The notes: generated by a model from the letters alone, not told the origin. Shown: positions 41,737-51,169, counted from the stretch's first letter. The stretch is DNA of 64,000 nucleotides from Nonomuraea fuscirosea (GCF_003001935.1 NZ_PVNG01000001.1:620001-684000); one strand, 5' to 3'. Numbers and translations are program-made.

Positions 41737-43137
41737 GTGATGGGAAGAGATTTGGACAAGGAGCGCTTCACCGAGGCGGAATACGCTCAGTTCGGTGAAC
41801 GCATCCGCGAGCAGCTCGGCGTGCTGCGCGAACTGCTCGACACCCCGGGCTTCGGCCAGGGGCCGACCACGATCGGGGCCGAGCTCGAACTGTTCCTGGT
41901 CGATGAGGAGGGCCGGCCCCTGCCGCGCAACAGCCAGGTGCAGGAGTTGCTCGGCGACCCCCGCGTCGTGCTGGAGCTGGGCCGCTTCAACATCGAGGTG
42001 AACCTGACTCCCACCCCCCTCGCGGGCAGGCCCTTCGAGACGCTGAGCGGCGAGGTGCAGGAGACGATCGCCAAGGTGGACGCGGCGGTGGAGGACGGGG
42101 GAGCGGTGCCCATCGGCATCCTGCCCACGCTCGACACCGAGGACTTCACGCTGGGTGCGATGAGCGACCAGAACCGCTACCGGGCCATGAGCAGGGGCCT
42201 CAGGCGGCTGCGGCTGGAGCCGTTCCTGGTCAAGATCGAGGATCTGGAGCTGTTGGTGGAGGACGTGATCCTCGAGAGCGCCAACACCTCGTGGCAGGTG
42301 CACATCCGCACGCCTCCTGAGCGTTTCGCCCGGGTGTTCAACGCCGCGCAGCTGGCCATCGGGCCGGTGCTGGCGGCGTGCGGCAACTCGCCGTTCTTCC
42401 TGGGCAGGCAGTTGTGGGAGGAGACGCGGATCGCGCTGATGGAGGAGGCCGCCGACGACCGCGACGTGCAGCGGCTGGAACGCAGGGACGGGCGGGTGAC
42501 GTTCGGCTCCGACTGGGTGTACGAGGGCGCCCACGAGTTGTTCGAGCGCTACGTGAAGGACTACGACCCGATCCTGCCCGACCTCAGCGAGGGCGCGCAG
42601 CGGCACGAGGTGCCGGAGCTGCGGCTGCACCAGGGCACGATCTGGCAGTGGAACCGCCCCGTCTACGACCCGGCGGACGGCGGCCACCTGCGGGTCGAGA
42701 TGCGGGCGCTGCCCGCGGGGCCCTCATGCGCGGACATGGCGGCGAACACGGCCTTCCTGCTGGGGCTGACGTTGTCGCAGGCGGAGCGGGACCTGACCGG
42801 CTACCAGTTCGCGCAGGCGTACCAGAACTTCTATCGCGCGGCCATGCACGGACTGGACGCCAAGCTGGCCTGGCCGGGCAGGGAGGGCGAGTTCGACGCG
42901 GCGGAGCTGGTGCTGTCGCTGCTGCCCGAGGCGCGGGAAGGGCTGCTCGGAGCCGGGGTGACGCCGGGCGACGCGGACCGGGCGCTGGGCGTGATCGCGC
43001 AGCGGACCAGGTCGCGGCGGACCGGGTCGGTCTGGCAGCGGGAGACGCTGGAGCGCTTCGGCGGCGACCGGCGCCGGCTCGTACGGCGCTATCGGGAGCT
43101 GGCTCTGACAGGAACACCTGTGCATTTGTGGAAGTGA
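41737..43137 (+). CDS. Glutamate-cysteine ligase-like protein (GCS2 family)
   Basis: A protein of 466 residues from GTG 41737 (ATG 41740 is next). The GCS2-type active site begins TTIGAELELFLVDEEG, then ELGRFNIEVNLTP and QVHIRTPPERFARVFNAAQ, with RVEMRALPAGPS late. Ligases of this fold join glutamate to cysteine or another amine. In an organism that uses mycothiol, the product may not be glutathione, so the substrate should be treated as open. It is followed after 64 bases by a propeller-like protein gene, perhaps co-transcribed. Confidence 0.78.
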   Translation: MMGRDLDKERFTEAEYAQFGERIREQLGVLRELLDTPGFGQGPTTIGAELELFLVDEEGRPLPRNSQVQELLGDPRVVLELGRFNIEVNLTPTPLAGRPFETLSGEVQETIAKVDAAVEDGGAVPIGILPTLDTEDFTLGAMSDQNRYRAMSRGLRRLRLEPFLVKIEDLELLVEDVILESANTSWQVHIRTPPERFARVFNAAQLAIGPVLAACGNSPFFLGRQLWEETRIALMEEAADDRDVQRLERRDGRVTFGSDWVYEGAHELFERYVKDYDPILPDLSEGAQRHEVPELRLHQGTIWQWNRPVYDPADGGHLRVEMRALPAGPSCADMAANTAFLLGLTLSQAERDLTGYQFAQAYQNFYRAAMHGLDAKLAWPGREGEFDAAELVLSLLPEAREGLLGAGVTPGDADRALGVIAQRTRSRRTGSVWQRETLERFGGDRRRLVRRYRELALTGTPVHLWK

Positions 43138-43201
43138 TCGCAAACCTTGGTCGCCCTTTATCCGTCAGACTGGTCAAGAGACGGAAAAAGGTGAGGAAGA
43201 T

Positions 43202-44230
43202 ATGGCGGCATCGGGCATGGTTCCTACCGATAAGTCGGCTTTTTTGCTGAATCGGGCGACGGGCGACCTGGCGGATGGGGCGGCCAAGCTGGCGAGCGAC
43301 ATCGGGAGCACCTCCGTCGAAGCGGTGCTCGCGGCGGCCAACCGGGCGATGAGACGCAAGGGCGCGAGCGCCACGATGGGTTCGATGAACCCCAGGCCGG
43401 CCGAGTGGTACTCCTTCGACGACGGCGACCAGCAGACCACCGACTGGTACCCGCAGGGCCTGAGCGGCAGCGACGACTCCGGCGGGATCGGGGTGCCGTC
43501 GTTCCTGGTGAGCTGGTACTTCAAGCCGGAGGCCGGCGAACGGGGCATCAGGCTGTCGTTCGTCAGCCCCCGCACGCTCAAGTACCGGCACGCGCTGCTG
43601 GTGCAGGCCAAGCCGGACGGGGCGTACGGGCCGATCGACATCCACGCGGGCGGCATCGCCTGCCACGGTGACCTGCTCTACGTCGCCGACACCGTACGCG
43701 GCCTGCGCGTCTTCGACCTGAACAACGTGCTCGACCTGCGTACCGTCCAGAACGACCTGGGCGACCCGCAGCGGGTCGGCAGGCACGCGGGCAAGCTGCA
43801 CGCCTTCGGCTACCGCTACGTCATCCCCCAGACCGACTTCTGGAAGGTGGCGCAGGCCGGGCCGCGCTTCTCCTTCGTCTCGATCGACCGCAGCGGCGCC
43901 ACGCCGCGCCTCATCACCGGCGAATACCGGGAGAACGACCCCGGCGGCTGGGTCGGGCGCTGGGACCTCGACCTGGCCGGCGGCCAGCCGGTCGACGCGT
44001 TCGTCATGGGTCACCCCAAGATCCAGGGAGCCACGTCGCAGGGCGGGAAGTGGTACCTGAGCCAGGCGGCCAACGCCACCACCAACGGCAAACTGCTGGT
44101 CTACGAGGGCCAGACCCTGCGCACCAGGCCGTTCCCGATCGGTCCCGAAGACCTGGCCGTGCAGGACGGCAAGCTGTGGAGCGTCACCGAGTTCAGGAAC
44201 AAGCGCACGATCTTCGGCGTCGGCCTCTGA
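43202..44230 (+). CDS. Beta-propeller-like hypothetical protein
   Basis: A protein of 342 residues I cannot name. Repeated blade-like segments with Trp/Tyr and G-D-L motifs are seen, such as GGIACHGDLLYVADTVRGLR, DLNNVLDLRTVQNDLG and GPEDLAVQDGKLWSVTEF, as in propeller or NHL-like folds. No signal peptide. GAGGA precedes the ATG. The conserved internal part suggests a real, actinomycete-type gene; function unknown. Confidence 0.65.
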   Translation: MAASGMVPTDKSAFLLNRATGDLADGAAKLASDIGSTSVEAVLAAANRAMRRKGASATMGSMNPRPAEWYSFDDGDQQTTDWYPQGLSGSDDSGGIGVPSFLVSWYFKPEAGERGIRLSFVSPRTLKYRHALLVQAKPDGAYGPIDIHAGGIACHGDLLYVADTVRGLRVFDLNNVLDLRTVQNDLGDPQRVGRHAGKLHAFGYRYVIPQTDFWKVAQAGPRFSFVSIDRSGATPRLITGEYRENDPGGWVGRWDLDLAGGQPVDAFVMGHPKIQGATSQGGKWYLSQAANATTNGKLLVYEGQTLRTRPFPIGPEDLAVQDGKLWSVTEFRNKRTIFGVGL

Positions 44231-44235
44231 GCCCT

Positions 44236-44955
44236 TCAGCCGTCGAGGTGATGACGCAGGACCTCGCGGTAGCGGCGGTCGAAGTCGTCGTAGACCGCCC
44301 GCAACTCGGCGCCCGGCCAGCCGGCCGGCAGCAGCTCTGGCGGCAGCAGCGGGTCGGCCAGCAGGTGGCGCAGCACCGCGGCCGAGACGAGGAAGCCCTC
44401 GGCCAGCCCCTCGGCCCGGCCCAGTGAGCGCTCCAGCCGGCGCGCCTCCGACGCCCAGCCGTCCAAATCCCACAGCAGCGGTGTGGGGTCGCCGTGCGGG
44501 CGTCCGTCGATCAGCGTGCACTGCGCCGTGACGATCTCCGGCCAGGCCCGCGCCAGGTTCGCCGGCCGCATCCAGGTGCCCTCGCGCAGCTCGGCCAGGC
44601 GCAGCGTGAGCATCGCGTGCCGGAACGCGGCCCGCTCGGCCGGAGCCCGCCGCTCCGCGGTGACCACGGCCACCTCCCACGTGCCGTCCCACGGCTTCGG
44701 ATGCGGGTCGCGGCTCTCGTCCTGCCTGGCCTGACGCTCGACCAGCCGCCGCGACAGCGTGTACTGGCCGTCGAACTGGAGCAGGTCGCCGGCCGCCAGC
44801 ATCCGCGACAGCGCGACCCTGACCGTGCCCTCGGCGATCCCGAACAGCGCGCCGATGCGCACCAGGTGGCGGGCCGGCAGGCGGGGCGGGTGACTGCCGA
44901 GCAGCGCGCTCAGGACCGCGGAACGCGCGCTCAGCGTGGTATTACGCTCTTCCAT
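44236..44955 (-). CDS. PaaX-family transcriptional regulator
   Basis: A protein of 239 residues. The N-terminal winged helix has PARHLVRIGALFGIAEGTVRVALSRMLAAG, typical of PaaX, the repressor of phenylacetyl-CoA catabolism and related acyl-CoA operons. The C-terminal effector domain contains DGTWEVAVV and GEMRP-like LREGTWMRPANLAR. It is divergent from an acyl-CoA dehydrogenase with a 30-base gap that holds a palindrome, so it very probably controls that gene with an acyl-CoA effector. Confidence 0.88.
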   Translation of the reverse strand: MEERNTTLSARSAVLSALLGSHPPRLPARHLVRIGALFGIAEGTVRVALSRMLAAGDLLQFDGQYTLSRRLVERQARQDESRDPHPKPWDGTWEVAVVTAERRAPAERAAFRHAMLTLRLAELREGTWMRPANLARAWPEIVTAQCTLIDGRPHGDPTPLLWDLDGWASEARRLERSLGRAEGLAEGFLVSAAVLRHLLADPLLPPELLPAGWPGAELRAVYDDFDRRYREVLRHHLDG

Positions 44956-44963
44956 CGCGTGTC

Positions 44964-44980
44964 GAGTATATGTAACACTC
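44964..44980. promoter_or_regulatory. Candidate PaaX operator
   Basis: GAGTATATGTAACACTC is an imperfect 17-bp palindrome with 4-bp perfect ends (GAGT/ACTC) and one more matching pair inside. It occupies the centre of the 30-base gap between the divergent PaaX and acyl-CoA dehydrogenase starts, where a bound repressor would block both. Confidence 0.5.
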
Positions 44981-44985
44981 ACGGT

Positions 44986-46656
44986 ATGGGCCGGTACCTC
45001 ATCGAAGCTTTCGACCGCGGCGAGCGCAGCGACCGCTACGCCACCGAGCGCTACCAGGGCGCGGCCGGTCGCAACTGGTGGCGCGGCGACCCCACCCTGC
45101 GCCTGCTCATGCGGCGTCACCTGGGCGACGGGTTCGCCTGGGCCGAGCCGCACCTCGACGCGCTGGGCGAGCTGATGGGCGGGCTCGTCGCCGAGTGCGC
45201 GGAGGAGACCGACAGGAACCCGCCGCGGCTGGAGAAGTACGACAAGTGGGGCAGAGACATCAGTCAGGTCGTCATGCCGCCGTCGTTCCACACCGCCCGG
45301 CAGGCCCTCATGGGCGCGAACTTCACCTCGCCGTCGTTCGCCGCGCAGGCCAGGGCGAACGGGGCTGATCCGGCCGCGCTCGGCGCCGCGTGGACGTACC
45401 TGCTCGATCAGGCCGACATCGGGATGGGCTGCGCGCTCGGCACGGGCGGGGACATGGTGGTCTCCCTCGCCGAGAAACACGCGCCCGAGGACGTACGCGA
45501 TCGGGTACGGGAGATCTTCGCCGACGGCTACTACTCCGGCGAGGCCGCTCAGATGTTCACCGAGCGCAGCGGCGGGTCCGACCTGGCCGCGCTGGAGACC
45601 GAGGCGGTGCCCGAGGGCGACGCGTGGCTGCTGTCCGGGTTCAAGTGGTTCGCCTCCAATGCCAACGGCTCGGCGTTCGTGGTGCTGGCCAGGATGCCGG
45701 AAGGGGCCGTGGCGCCGTTCCTCGTGCTGTGGGAGCGGCGCGACGGCAGCCGCAACGGCGTGCGCATCCGCCGGCTCAAGGACAAGCTCGGCACCAGGTC
45801 GGTCGCCTCCGCCGAGGTCGAGTTCGAACGGGCGGAGGCGTTCCTGCTGGCCGGAACCGGCTCGGGCGAGGGCTCCGGCCTCGGCACCATGATGAAGCTC
45901 ACCAACGCCTCCCGGCTCGGCGTGGCCATGATGGGTCTCGGCGTGGCCAGGCGCGCCCTGGTCGAGGCGCTCTGCTACGCCCGCTCGCGCGAGGCGTTCG
46001 GCCGGCCGCTCATCGAGCAGCCGCTCATGCGCCGCCGCCTGGGCGAGCTGATCGTCGAGGTCGAGGCAGCGCAGGCACTGGTGTTCGACGGCCACGTCGG
46101 GCCCCGGCTGCGCCTGGCCCCCGCCCTGATCAAGCTGCGCACCGCCCGGCTCGGCGTGACCGCGGCCAGCGACGCGATCGAGGTGCACGGGGGCAACGGC
46201 TACATCGAGCAGTGGCCGGTGGCCCGGCTGCTGCGCGACGCCCAGGTCAACCCGATCTGGGAGGGCGGCGACAACATCCTCTGCCTGGACGTGCGCCGCG
46301 CCATGCTCAAGGAACGCGCCCACCTGCCCTTCCTCGACCACCTGCGCACGCTGGCCACCTCCGACCTGGTCCGCGGGCGCGTCGACGACCTGACCAAGGC
46401 GATCGAGGCGTGGTCCGCGCTGGAGCACTCGGTCGCGGAGGAGCGGCTCTATCCGCTGGCGCAGTTCATGGCCGACGTGTACGCCGCCGCGCTGCTGGAG
46501 GACCAGGCCACGTGGGGGCTCGACGACGGGCGCAAGTCCCTGGTGGCCCGCCTGTACGCCGAGGCCCATCTCGCCGACCAGGGTCCGCTGCGCGGGATCG
46601 ACCGTCCGGCGGAGGACCCGTTCGAGGAGCTGGTGGCGGGCGCGGTCAGCCTCTGA
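44986..46656 (+). CDS. AidB-like acyl-CoA dehydrogenase
   Basis: A protein of 556 residues, longer than simple acyl-CoA dehydrogenases and matching the AidB/isovaleryl-type tetrameric branch. Landmarks: an N-terminal helical domain, AAQMFTERSGGSDLAALE (FAD contact), LGVARRALVEALCYARSREAFGRPLI, and VHGGNGYIEQWPVARLLRDAQVNPIWEGGDNI. FAD enzyme of fatty-acid or branched-acyl oxidation, or an AidB-type alkylation-response protein. Followed by an enoyl-CoA hydratase on the same strand after about 77 bases, which favours an acyl-CoA pathway. Confidence 0.9.
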   Translation: MGRYLIEAFDRGERSDRYATERYQGAAGRNWWRGDPTLRLLMRRHLGDGFAWAEPHLDALGELMGGLVAECAEETDRNPPRLEKYDKWGRDISQVVMPPSFHTARQALMGANFTSPSFAAQARANGADPAALGAAWTYLLDQADIGMGCALGTGGDMVVSLAEKHAPEDVRDRVREIFADGYYSGEAAQMFTERSGGSDLAALETEAVPEGDAWLLSGFKWFASNANGSAFVVLARMPEGAVAPFLVLWERRDGSRNGVRIRRLKDKLGTRSVASAEVEFERAEAFLLAGTGSGEGSGLGTMMKLTNASRLGVAMMGLGVARRALVEALCYARSREAFGRPLIEQPLMRRRLGELIVEVEAAQALVFDGHVGPRLRLAPALIKLRTARLGVTAASDAIEVHGGNGYIEQWPVARLLRDAQVNPIWEGGDNILCLDVRRAMLKERAHLPFLDHLRTLATSDLVRGRVDDLTKAIEAWSALEHSVAEERLYPLAQFMADVYAAALLEDQATWGLDDGRKSLVARLYAEAHLADQGPLRGIDRPAEDPFEELVAGAVSL

Positions 46657-46733
46657 TCGGCGCCGCTGGCCGCGGCGGGGGCGAGAGCGTACGCTCGGCA
46701 GGTTCCCCGAGGACTTTCCCCGAGGAGGATCGC

Positions 46734-47483
46734 ATGACCGTACGCGTGGAACGCCGTGGCCCCGTCACCACGGTGGTGCTCAGCAGGCCGGAGGCGCGCA
46801 ACGCCGTCGATCGCAAGACCGCCGACGCGCTGACCGGCGCGTTCGTCGACTTCGAGGACTCAGGCGCCGACGTGGCGGTGCTGTGGGGCGAGGGCGGCAC
46901 GTTCTGCGCCGGCGCCGACCTCAAGGCGCTGGACAACCACGTCGGCGAGGAGGGCGACGGGCCGATGGGCCCGACCCGCCTGCGGCTGAGCAAGCCGGTC
47001 GTCGCCGCGGTCGCCGGGCACGCCGTGGCCGGCGGGCTGGAGCTGGCGCTCTGGTGCGATCTGCGGGTGGCCGAGGAGGACGCCGTGTTCGGGGTGTTCT
47101 GCCGGCGGTGGGGAGTGCCGCTGATCGACGGCGGCACCGTACGGCTGCCGCGCCTCATCGGCTCGTCCCGCGCCATGGACATGATCCTCACGGGGCGGCC
47201 CGTCGAAGGGCCCGAGGCGTACGCGTGGGGGCTGGCCAACCGGCTCGTCCCCACCGGCACCGCCCGCGCCCACGCCGAGGAGCTGGCCGCACGGATCGCC
47301 GCGTTCCCGCAGGCGTGCCTGCGCGGCGACCGGATGTCGGCGCTGGAGCAGGACGGGATGGACGAGGCGGAGGCGATGCGGAACGAGCTGCGGCACGGGC
47401 TGGTGTCGCTGCCCGACGCCTCCGAGGGGGCAGCCCGCTTCGCGGGGGGCGCCGGCCGGCACGGCTCCTTCCAGAGTCCCTGA
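46734..47483 (+). CDS. Enoyl-CoA hydratase/isomerase family protein
   Basis: A protein of 249 residues of the crotonase fold. It has LSRPEARNAVDRKT, the oxyanion-hole pair in FCAGADLKAL and AGHAVAGGLELALWCDLRVA, and GVFCRRWGVPLIDGGTVRLPRL. The second catalytic Glu position carries D/G (GVPLIDGGT) rather than two Glu residues, so isomerase or thioesterase activity is possible. Strong ribosome site GAGGAGGA. Probably works with the upstream acyl-CoA dehydrogenase. Confidence 0.88.
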   Translation: MTVRVERRGPVTTVVLSRPEARNAVDRKTADALTGAFVDFEDSGADVAVLWGEGGTFCAGADLKALDNHVGEEGDGPMGPTRLRLSKPVVAAVAGHAVAGGLELALWCDLRVAEEDAVFGVFCRRWGVPLIDGGTVRLPRLIGSSRAMDMILTGRPVEGPEAYAWGLANRLVPTGTARAHAEELAARIAAFPQACLRGDRMSALEQDGMDEAEAMRNELRHGLVSLPDASEGAARFAGGAGRHGSFQSP

Positions 47484-47535
47484 CCTCGGCGTACGGCTCC
47501 CCGAGATTGTCGGTGGCCGCGCGTATCGTGACCGT

Positions 47536-48741
47536 ATGCCTGACATCATCGAGGTCGCCGGGCGCGAGGTCCGCATCACCAGCCCCGGCAAGGTGGTCTT
47601 CCCGCAGTCCGGCCACACCAAGCTCGACCTGCTCCGGTTCTACCGGAGCGTGGGCGAGGCGGCGCTGCGCGGCGTCCACGGGCGGCCGATGGTGCTCAAG
47701 CGGTTCGTGCACGGCATCGAGCAGGAGGCGTTCTTCCAGAAGCGGGCGCCGGCCAAGCGGCCCGACTGGATCGAGGTGGCCGAGCTGAAATACCGGTCCG
47801 GGCTCAGCGCGGAAGAGGTCGTCTGCACCGACCTGGCGCAGCTCCTGTGGGTGGTCAACCTGGGCTGCGTCGACCTCAACCCCCATCCGGTACGCGCCGA
47901 CGACCTGTCCAGGCCCGACGAGCTGCGCATCGACCTCGATCCCGTGCCCGGCGTCGCCTGGTCCGACGTGCTGGCCACGGCGCAGGTGGCGCGTGAGGTG
48001 CTGGCCGATCACGGGCTGGTCGCCTGGCCCAAGACGTCCGGCTCGCGCGGGTTCCACGTCTACGCCAGGATCGAGCGGCGCTGGCCGTTCGCGAAGGTGC
48101 GCAAGGCCGCCGAGACGGTGGCCCGCGAGGTCGAGCGGCGCGCCCCCGGCCTGGCCACCAGCCGGTGGTGGAAGGAGGAGCGGCACGGCGTGTTCGTCGA
48201 CTTCAACCAGAACGCCTACGACCGCACGGTGGCCTCCGCCTACTCGGTGCGCGCGGTGCCTGACGCCCGCGTGTCCACCCCGCTGACCTGGGACGAGGTG
48301 CCGGGGTGCCAGCCTGAGGAGTTCACCATCGACACCGTGCCCGAGCGGCTGGCCGAGCTCGGCGACCCCTGGGAGGACCTCGACCTGCATCCCGGCTCAC
48401 TCGACGGGCTGCTGGAGCTGGCCGAGGAGCTCGGGCCCGCGCCCAAGCCGCCCAAGGGCAGCGGGCGCAGGCGGCAGACGATGCCGGTGATCGAGATCGC
48501 CAGGGCCGAGCACAAGGACGAGGCGATGGCCGGGTTCGAGCGGTGGAAGGCCCGCCACCCCGAGGTCGCGGCCCGGCTGGAGCCCGCCGACGTGCTGGTC
48601 GACGGGATGCGCGGGCGCAGCAGCGTGTGGTACCGGATCCGGGTCAACCTGCAGCACGTGCCCGAGGGGGAGCGGCCGGAGCAGGAAGCGCTGGAGGTCG
48701 ACTACGACCCGTGGAAGGGCGCCGCCGGCCCGGCGGAGTGA
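47536..48741 (+). CDS. Stand-alone LigD-type primase-polymerase
   Basis: A protein of 401 residues with the archaeo-eukaryotic primase fold of LigD-POL: LVFPQ-like SPGKVVFPQSGHTKLDLLRFY, ELRIDLDP (metal-binding Asp pair), KTSGSRGFHVY and HGVFVDFNQN. The ligase and 3'-phosphoesterase domains of full LigD are absent. A C-terminal region of about 100 residues (from RRRQTMPVIEIA) follows. Mycobacteria have similar stand-alone Prim-PolC proteins that work in gap-filling repair. No Ku or ligase gene is near. It lies 52 bases after the hydratase gene. Confidence 0.9.
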   Translation: MPDIIEVAGREVRITSPGKVVFPQSGHTKLDLLRFYRSVGEAALRGVHGRPMVLKRFVHGIEQEAFFQKRAPAKRPDWIEVAELKYRSGLSAEEVVCTDLAQLLWVVNLGCVDLNPHPVRADDLSRPDELRIDLDPVPGVAWSDVLATAQVAREVLADHGLVAWPKTSGSRGFHVYARIERRWPFAKVRKAAETVAREVERRAPGLATSRWWKEERHGVFVDFNQNAYDRTVASAYSVRAVPDARVSTPLTWDEVPGCQPEEFTIDTVPERLAELGDPWEDLDLHPGSLDGLLELAEELGPAPKPPKGSGRRRQTMPVIEIARAEHKDEAMAGFERWKARHPEVAARLEPADVLVDGMRGRSSVWYRIRVNLQHVPEGERPEQEALEVDYDPWKGAAGPAE

Positions 48742-48748
48742 GTCGCGT

Positions 48749-50203
48749 TCAGCGGCCGGAGATCAGGTTGGCCAGGTGGGCGTAGGCCGAGGTGGTCGTG
48801 CCGCGTTCGTTCTCGTGCCGGTCGGCGGCCCTGAACAGGGTGTAGATGAGCTGCACCCCGGTCCACCGCAGCGGCTCGGGCTCCCACTGCCGCACCTGAC
48901 GCCCCACCCAGGGCAGGCTCGTCAGCGCGGTGTCGCGGGCGAGCACCAGGTCGCGCAGCGTGCGGCCGGCCAGGTTCGCCGTGGTGACGCCGCTGCCCAC
49001 GTACCCGCCGGCCCAGCCGAGGCCGCTCGCGTGGTCCAGATGCACCGTCGAGCACCAGTCGCGCGGCACCCCGAGCACGCCGCACCAGGCGTGCGCGATC
49101 CGCGCGTCGGCCGCGGCGGGGAAGAGCTTGACCAGCATCCGCCAGAGCAGCGCGACCGTCTGCGCCTGGGTGGCTCCCCGGTGGTCGGTACGCGAGCCGT
49201 ACCGGTACGGCACCCCGCGCCCGCCGATCGCGATCCGGTCGTCGGCCGTGCGCTGCGCGTAGACGTAGGCGTGCGCCTCGTCCTCCAGCAGTTCGCTGCC
49301 GTGCCAGCCGATGTGCTTCCAGACGTCCGGCGGCAGCGGCTCGGTGACGATCATGGAGCTGTTCATCGGCAGCCACTGGCGGTGCTGGCCGGCCAGGCTC
49401 GCGGTGAAGCCCTCGGTCGCGCGGATGACATAGTCGGCCGTGACGACGCCGCGCGTGGTGACGGCGGCGGCCTTACCCCCGCGCCCGCCATGGTCGTTCT
49501 GCCCGCTGGGCCCGGCGGCTCCCCGGGGCAGGATCTCGGTGACGGTGGTGTCCTCGAAGATGTCCACCCCCAGCTGTTCCACCACGCCGGCCAGCCCGAC
49601 GGCGAGCTTGGCCGGCTGGATGCGGGCGCAGTGCGGCGAGTACGACGCCTCCAGCGCCCCCGCCACCTGCAGCCGCTCGCGCGCCTCGTCACGTTCCATC
49701 AGCCGCACGTCGTCCACGCCGTACCCCCACGCGCGCAGGTCGGCGACGCCGGCCCGCAGCCGCCGCCGCTGGGCCGGGTTGGTCGCGACGTGGATCAGCC
49801 CGCCCTTGTGCACGTCGGCGTCGATGCCCTCCGCGCGGGCCACCTCGATGACCTCGTTCACCGACCGGAACATGGCCCGCTGCAGGTCGATCATGGCCTG
49901 CCGCCCGCGCGCCCTGGCATGGCGCTTGCGTGACCCGGCGAACTCGGCCGACAGCCACCCGCCGTTGCGGCCCGACGCCCCGAACCCGGCGAACTCCTTC
50001 TCCAGGATCGCGATCCGCAGGCCGGGCTCGGCCCGCTTCAGGTAGTACGCGGTCCACAGGCCGGTGTAGCCGCCGCCGACGATGGCGACGTCGTAGTCAC
50101 GCGGCCCCGGCAGCGCCGGCCGCCGCGCGGGCAGGCCGATCTGCCGATACCAGAAGGAGACGCCGCCGTTGGCGAAGTCCTTGGTCAGCGGGATGCCTTT
50201 CAT
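48749..50203 (-). CDS. FAD-dependent oxidoreductase (DAO family)
   Basis: A protein of 484 residues from ATG 50203; ATG 50215 would add four residues, and neither has a strong ribosome site. The dinucleotide motif is VAIVGGGYTGLWTAYYL, then EKEFAGFGASGRNGGWLS, typical of DAO-type amine/amino-acid oxidases such as gamma-glutamylputrescine oxidase. The C-terminal FAD contact is AWCGVLGVPRDW and GYVGSGVTTANLAGRTLRDL. Substrate unknown, probably an amine or amino acid. It follows an NmrA-like gene on the same strand. Confidence 0.87.
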   Translation of the reverse strand: MKGIPLTKDFANGGVSFWYRQIGLPARRPALPGPRDYDVAIVGGGYTGLWTAYYLKRAEPGLRIAILEKEFAGFGASGRNGGWLSAEFAGSRKRHARARGRQAMIDLQRAMFRSVNEVIEVARAEGIDADVHKGGLIHVATNPAQRRRLRAGVADLRAWGYGVDDVRLMERDEARERLQVAGALEASYSPHCARIQPAKLAVGLAGVVEQLGVDIFEDTTVTEILPRGAAGPSGQNDHGGRGGKAAAVTTRGVVTADYVIRATEGFTASLAGQHRQWLPMNSSMIVTEPLPPDVWKHIGWHGSELLEDEAHAYVYAQRTADDRIAIGGRGVPYRYGSRTDHRGATQAQTVALLWRMLVKLFPAAADARIAHAWCGVLGVPRDWCSTVHLDHASGLGWAGGYVGSGVTTANLAGRTLRDLVLARDTALTSLPWVGRQVRQWEPEPLRWTGVQLIYTLFRAADRHENERGTTTSAYAHLANLISGR

Positions 50204-50275
50204 CACCGAACACATTGTCTAGTAACAGCTCAGCGGCCTACAAGTCGGCGAAGTGTAATGAAACCGGGTGCCTGG

Positions 50276-51169
50276 CTAGCTTCGTGTCGGGCGTTCATAC
50301 CCCTCGTCCCCTCCGTATACGCGCAGGTCAGGATCCTGCTCCGGCTGAGTGGCCGGGCTGGTGGGGGAGGCGGTGTGCTCGGAGGCGAAGTCGTCCGAGA
50401 GGATCGCCTCGGGCGGCAGCAGGTAGTCGTGCCAGGTGATCTCGCCCTGGGGCAGGGCGTCGGTGAGCAGCAGGCCCGCGCGCTGGGCGGCGTACAGGCG
50501 GCCGGGATAGCGGACGGGCACGCAGGGCCGGCGCAGGCCCGCGGCCCGCAACCAGGTCTGGACCAGCGCCTCGGTGTCGATCGCCTCGGGGCCGCCGAAC
50601 TCGATCTCCCTGCCCTCGGGCCCGGCGCTGAGCAGCGCGGCGGCGCGCGCGGCGACCTCACCCGTGTGCACCGGCTGCCAGGGCAACGAACGGTCCACGG
50701 GCAGCGCCGGCAGCGACGCGAAACCGCCGAGCCGGTGGTGCAGCCACTGGTGGAACGGGGTGAGCCGGAGGATCGTCCAGTCCAGGCCGCACTCCGTGAC
50801 CAGGCGCTCGGCCTCCAGCTTGTGGCGCAGGTAGCCGTGGGCGGCCCGGTCGGCCCCGACCATGGAGGTGAACAGCACGTGCGGCCGCCCGGCCTGCCTG
50901 GCCAGCAGGAGCAGGGTCCTGGTGCCCGGCACGTCCACCGCGCCGCGCCCCTTGCGGCCGCTGGTGGCCAGGTGCGCGATCGCGTCCACGTCCCGTACGG
51001 CCTCCTCGACGCCCTTGCCGGAGATGAGGTCGCCCCAGATCCACTCGACGTTCCCGCGGTCCTCCCGCTTGGCCCGGCTCAGCGCCCGCACCTCGTGACC
51101 CGCCTTGAGCAGGGCGGGCACCAGTGCGCCGCCCAGCGTGCCGGTGGCTCCCGTGACCAGAATGCGCAT
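50276..51169 (-). CDS. NAD(P)-binding NmrA/atypical SDR protein
   Basis: A protein of 297 residues. It begins MRILVTGATGTLGGALVPALL, the Rossmann glycine motif of atypical SDRs, and continues HVLFTSMVGADRAAHGYLRHKLEAERLV and WTILRLTPFHQW, with no YxxxK catalytic pair in the classical spacing. Such proteins sense or reduce with NAD(P)H. AGGGG precedes the ATG. It is divergent from the ThDP enzyme gene. Confidence 0.85.
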   Translation of the reverse strand: MRILVTGATGTLGGALVPALLKAGHEVRALSRAKREDRGNVEWIWGDLISGKGVEEAVRDVDAIAHLATSGRKGRGAVDVPGTRTLLLLARQAGRPHVLFTSMVGADRAAHGYLRHKLEAERLVTECGLDWTILRLTPFHQWLHHRLGGFASLPALPVDRSLPWQPVHTGEVAARAAALLSAGPEGREIEFGGPEAIDTEALVQTWLRAAGLRRPCVPVRYPGRLYAAQRAGLLLTDALPQGEITWHDYLLPPEAILSDDFASEHTASPTSPATQPEQDPDLRVYGGDEGYERPTRS

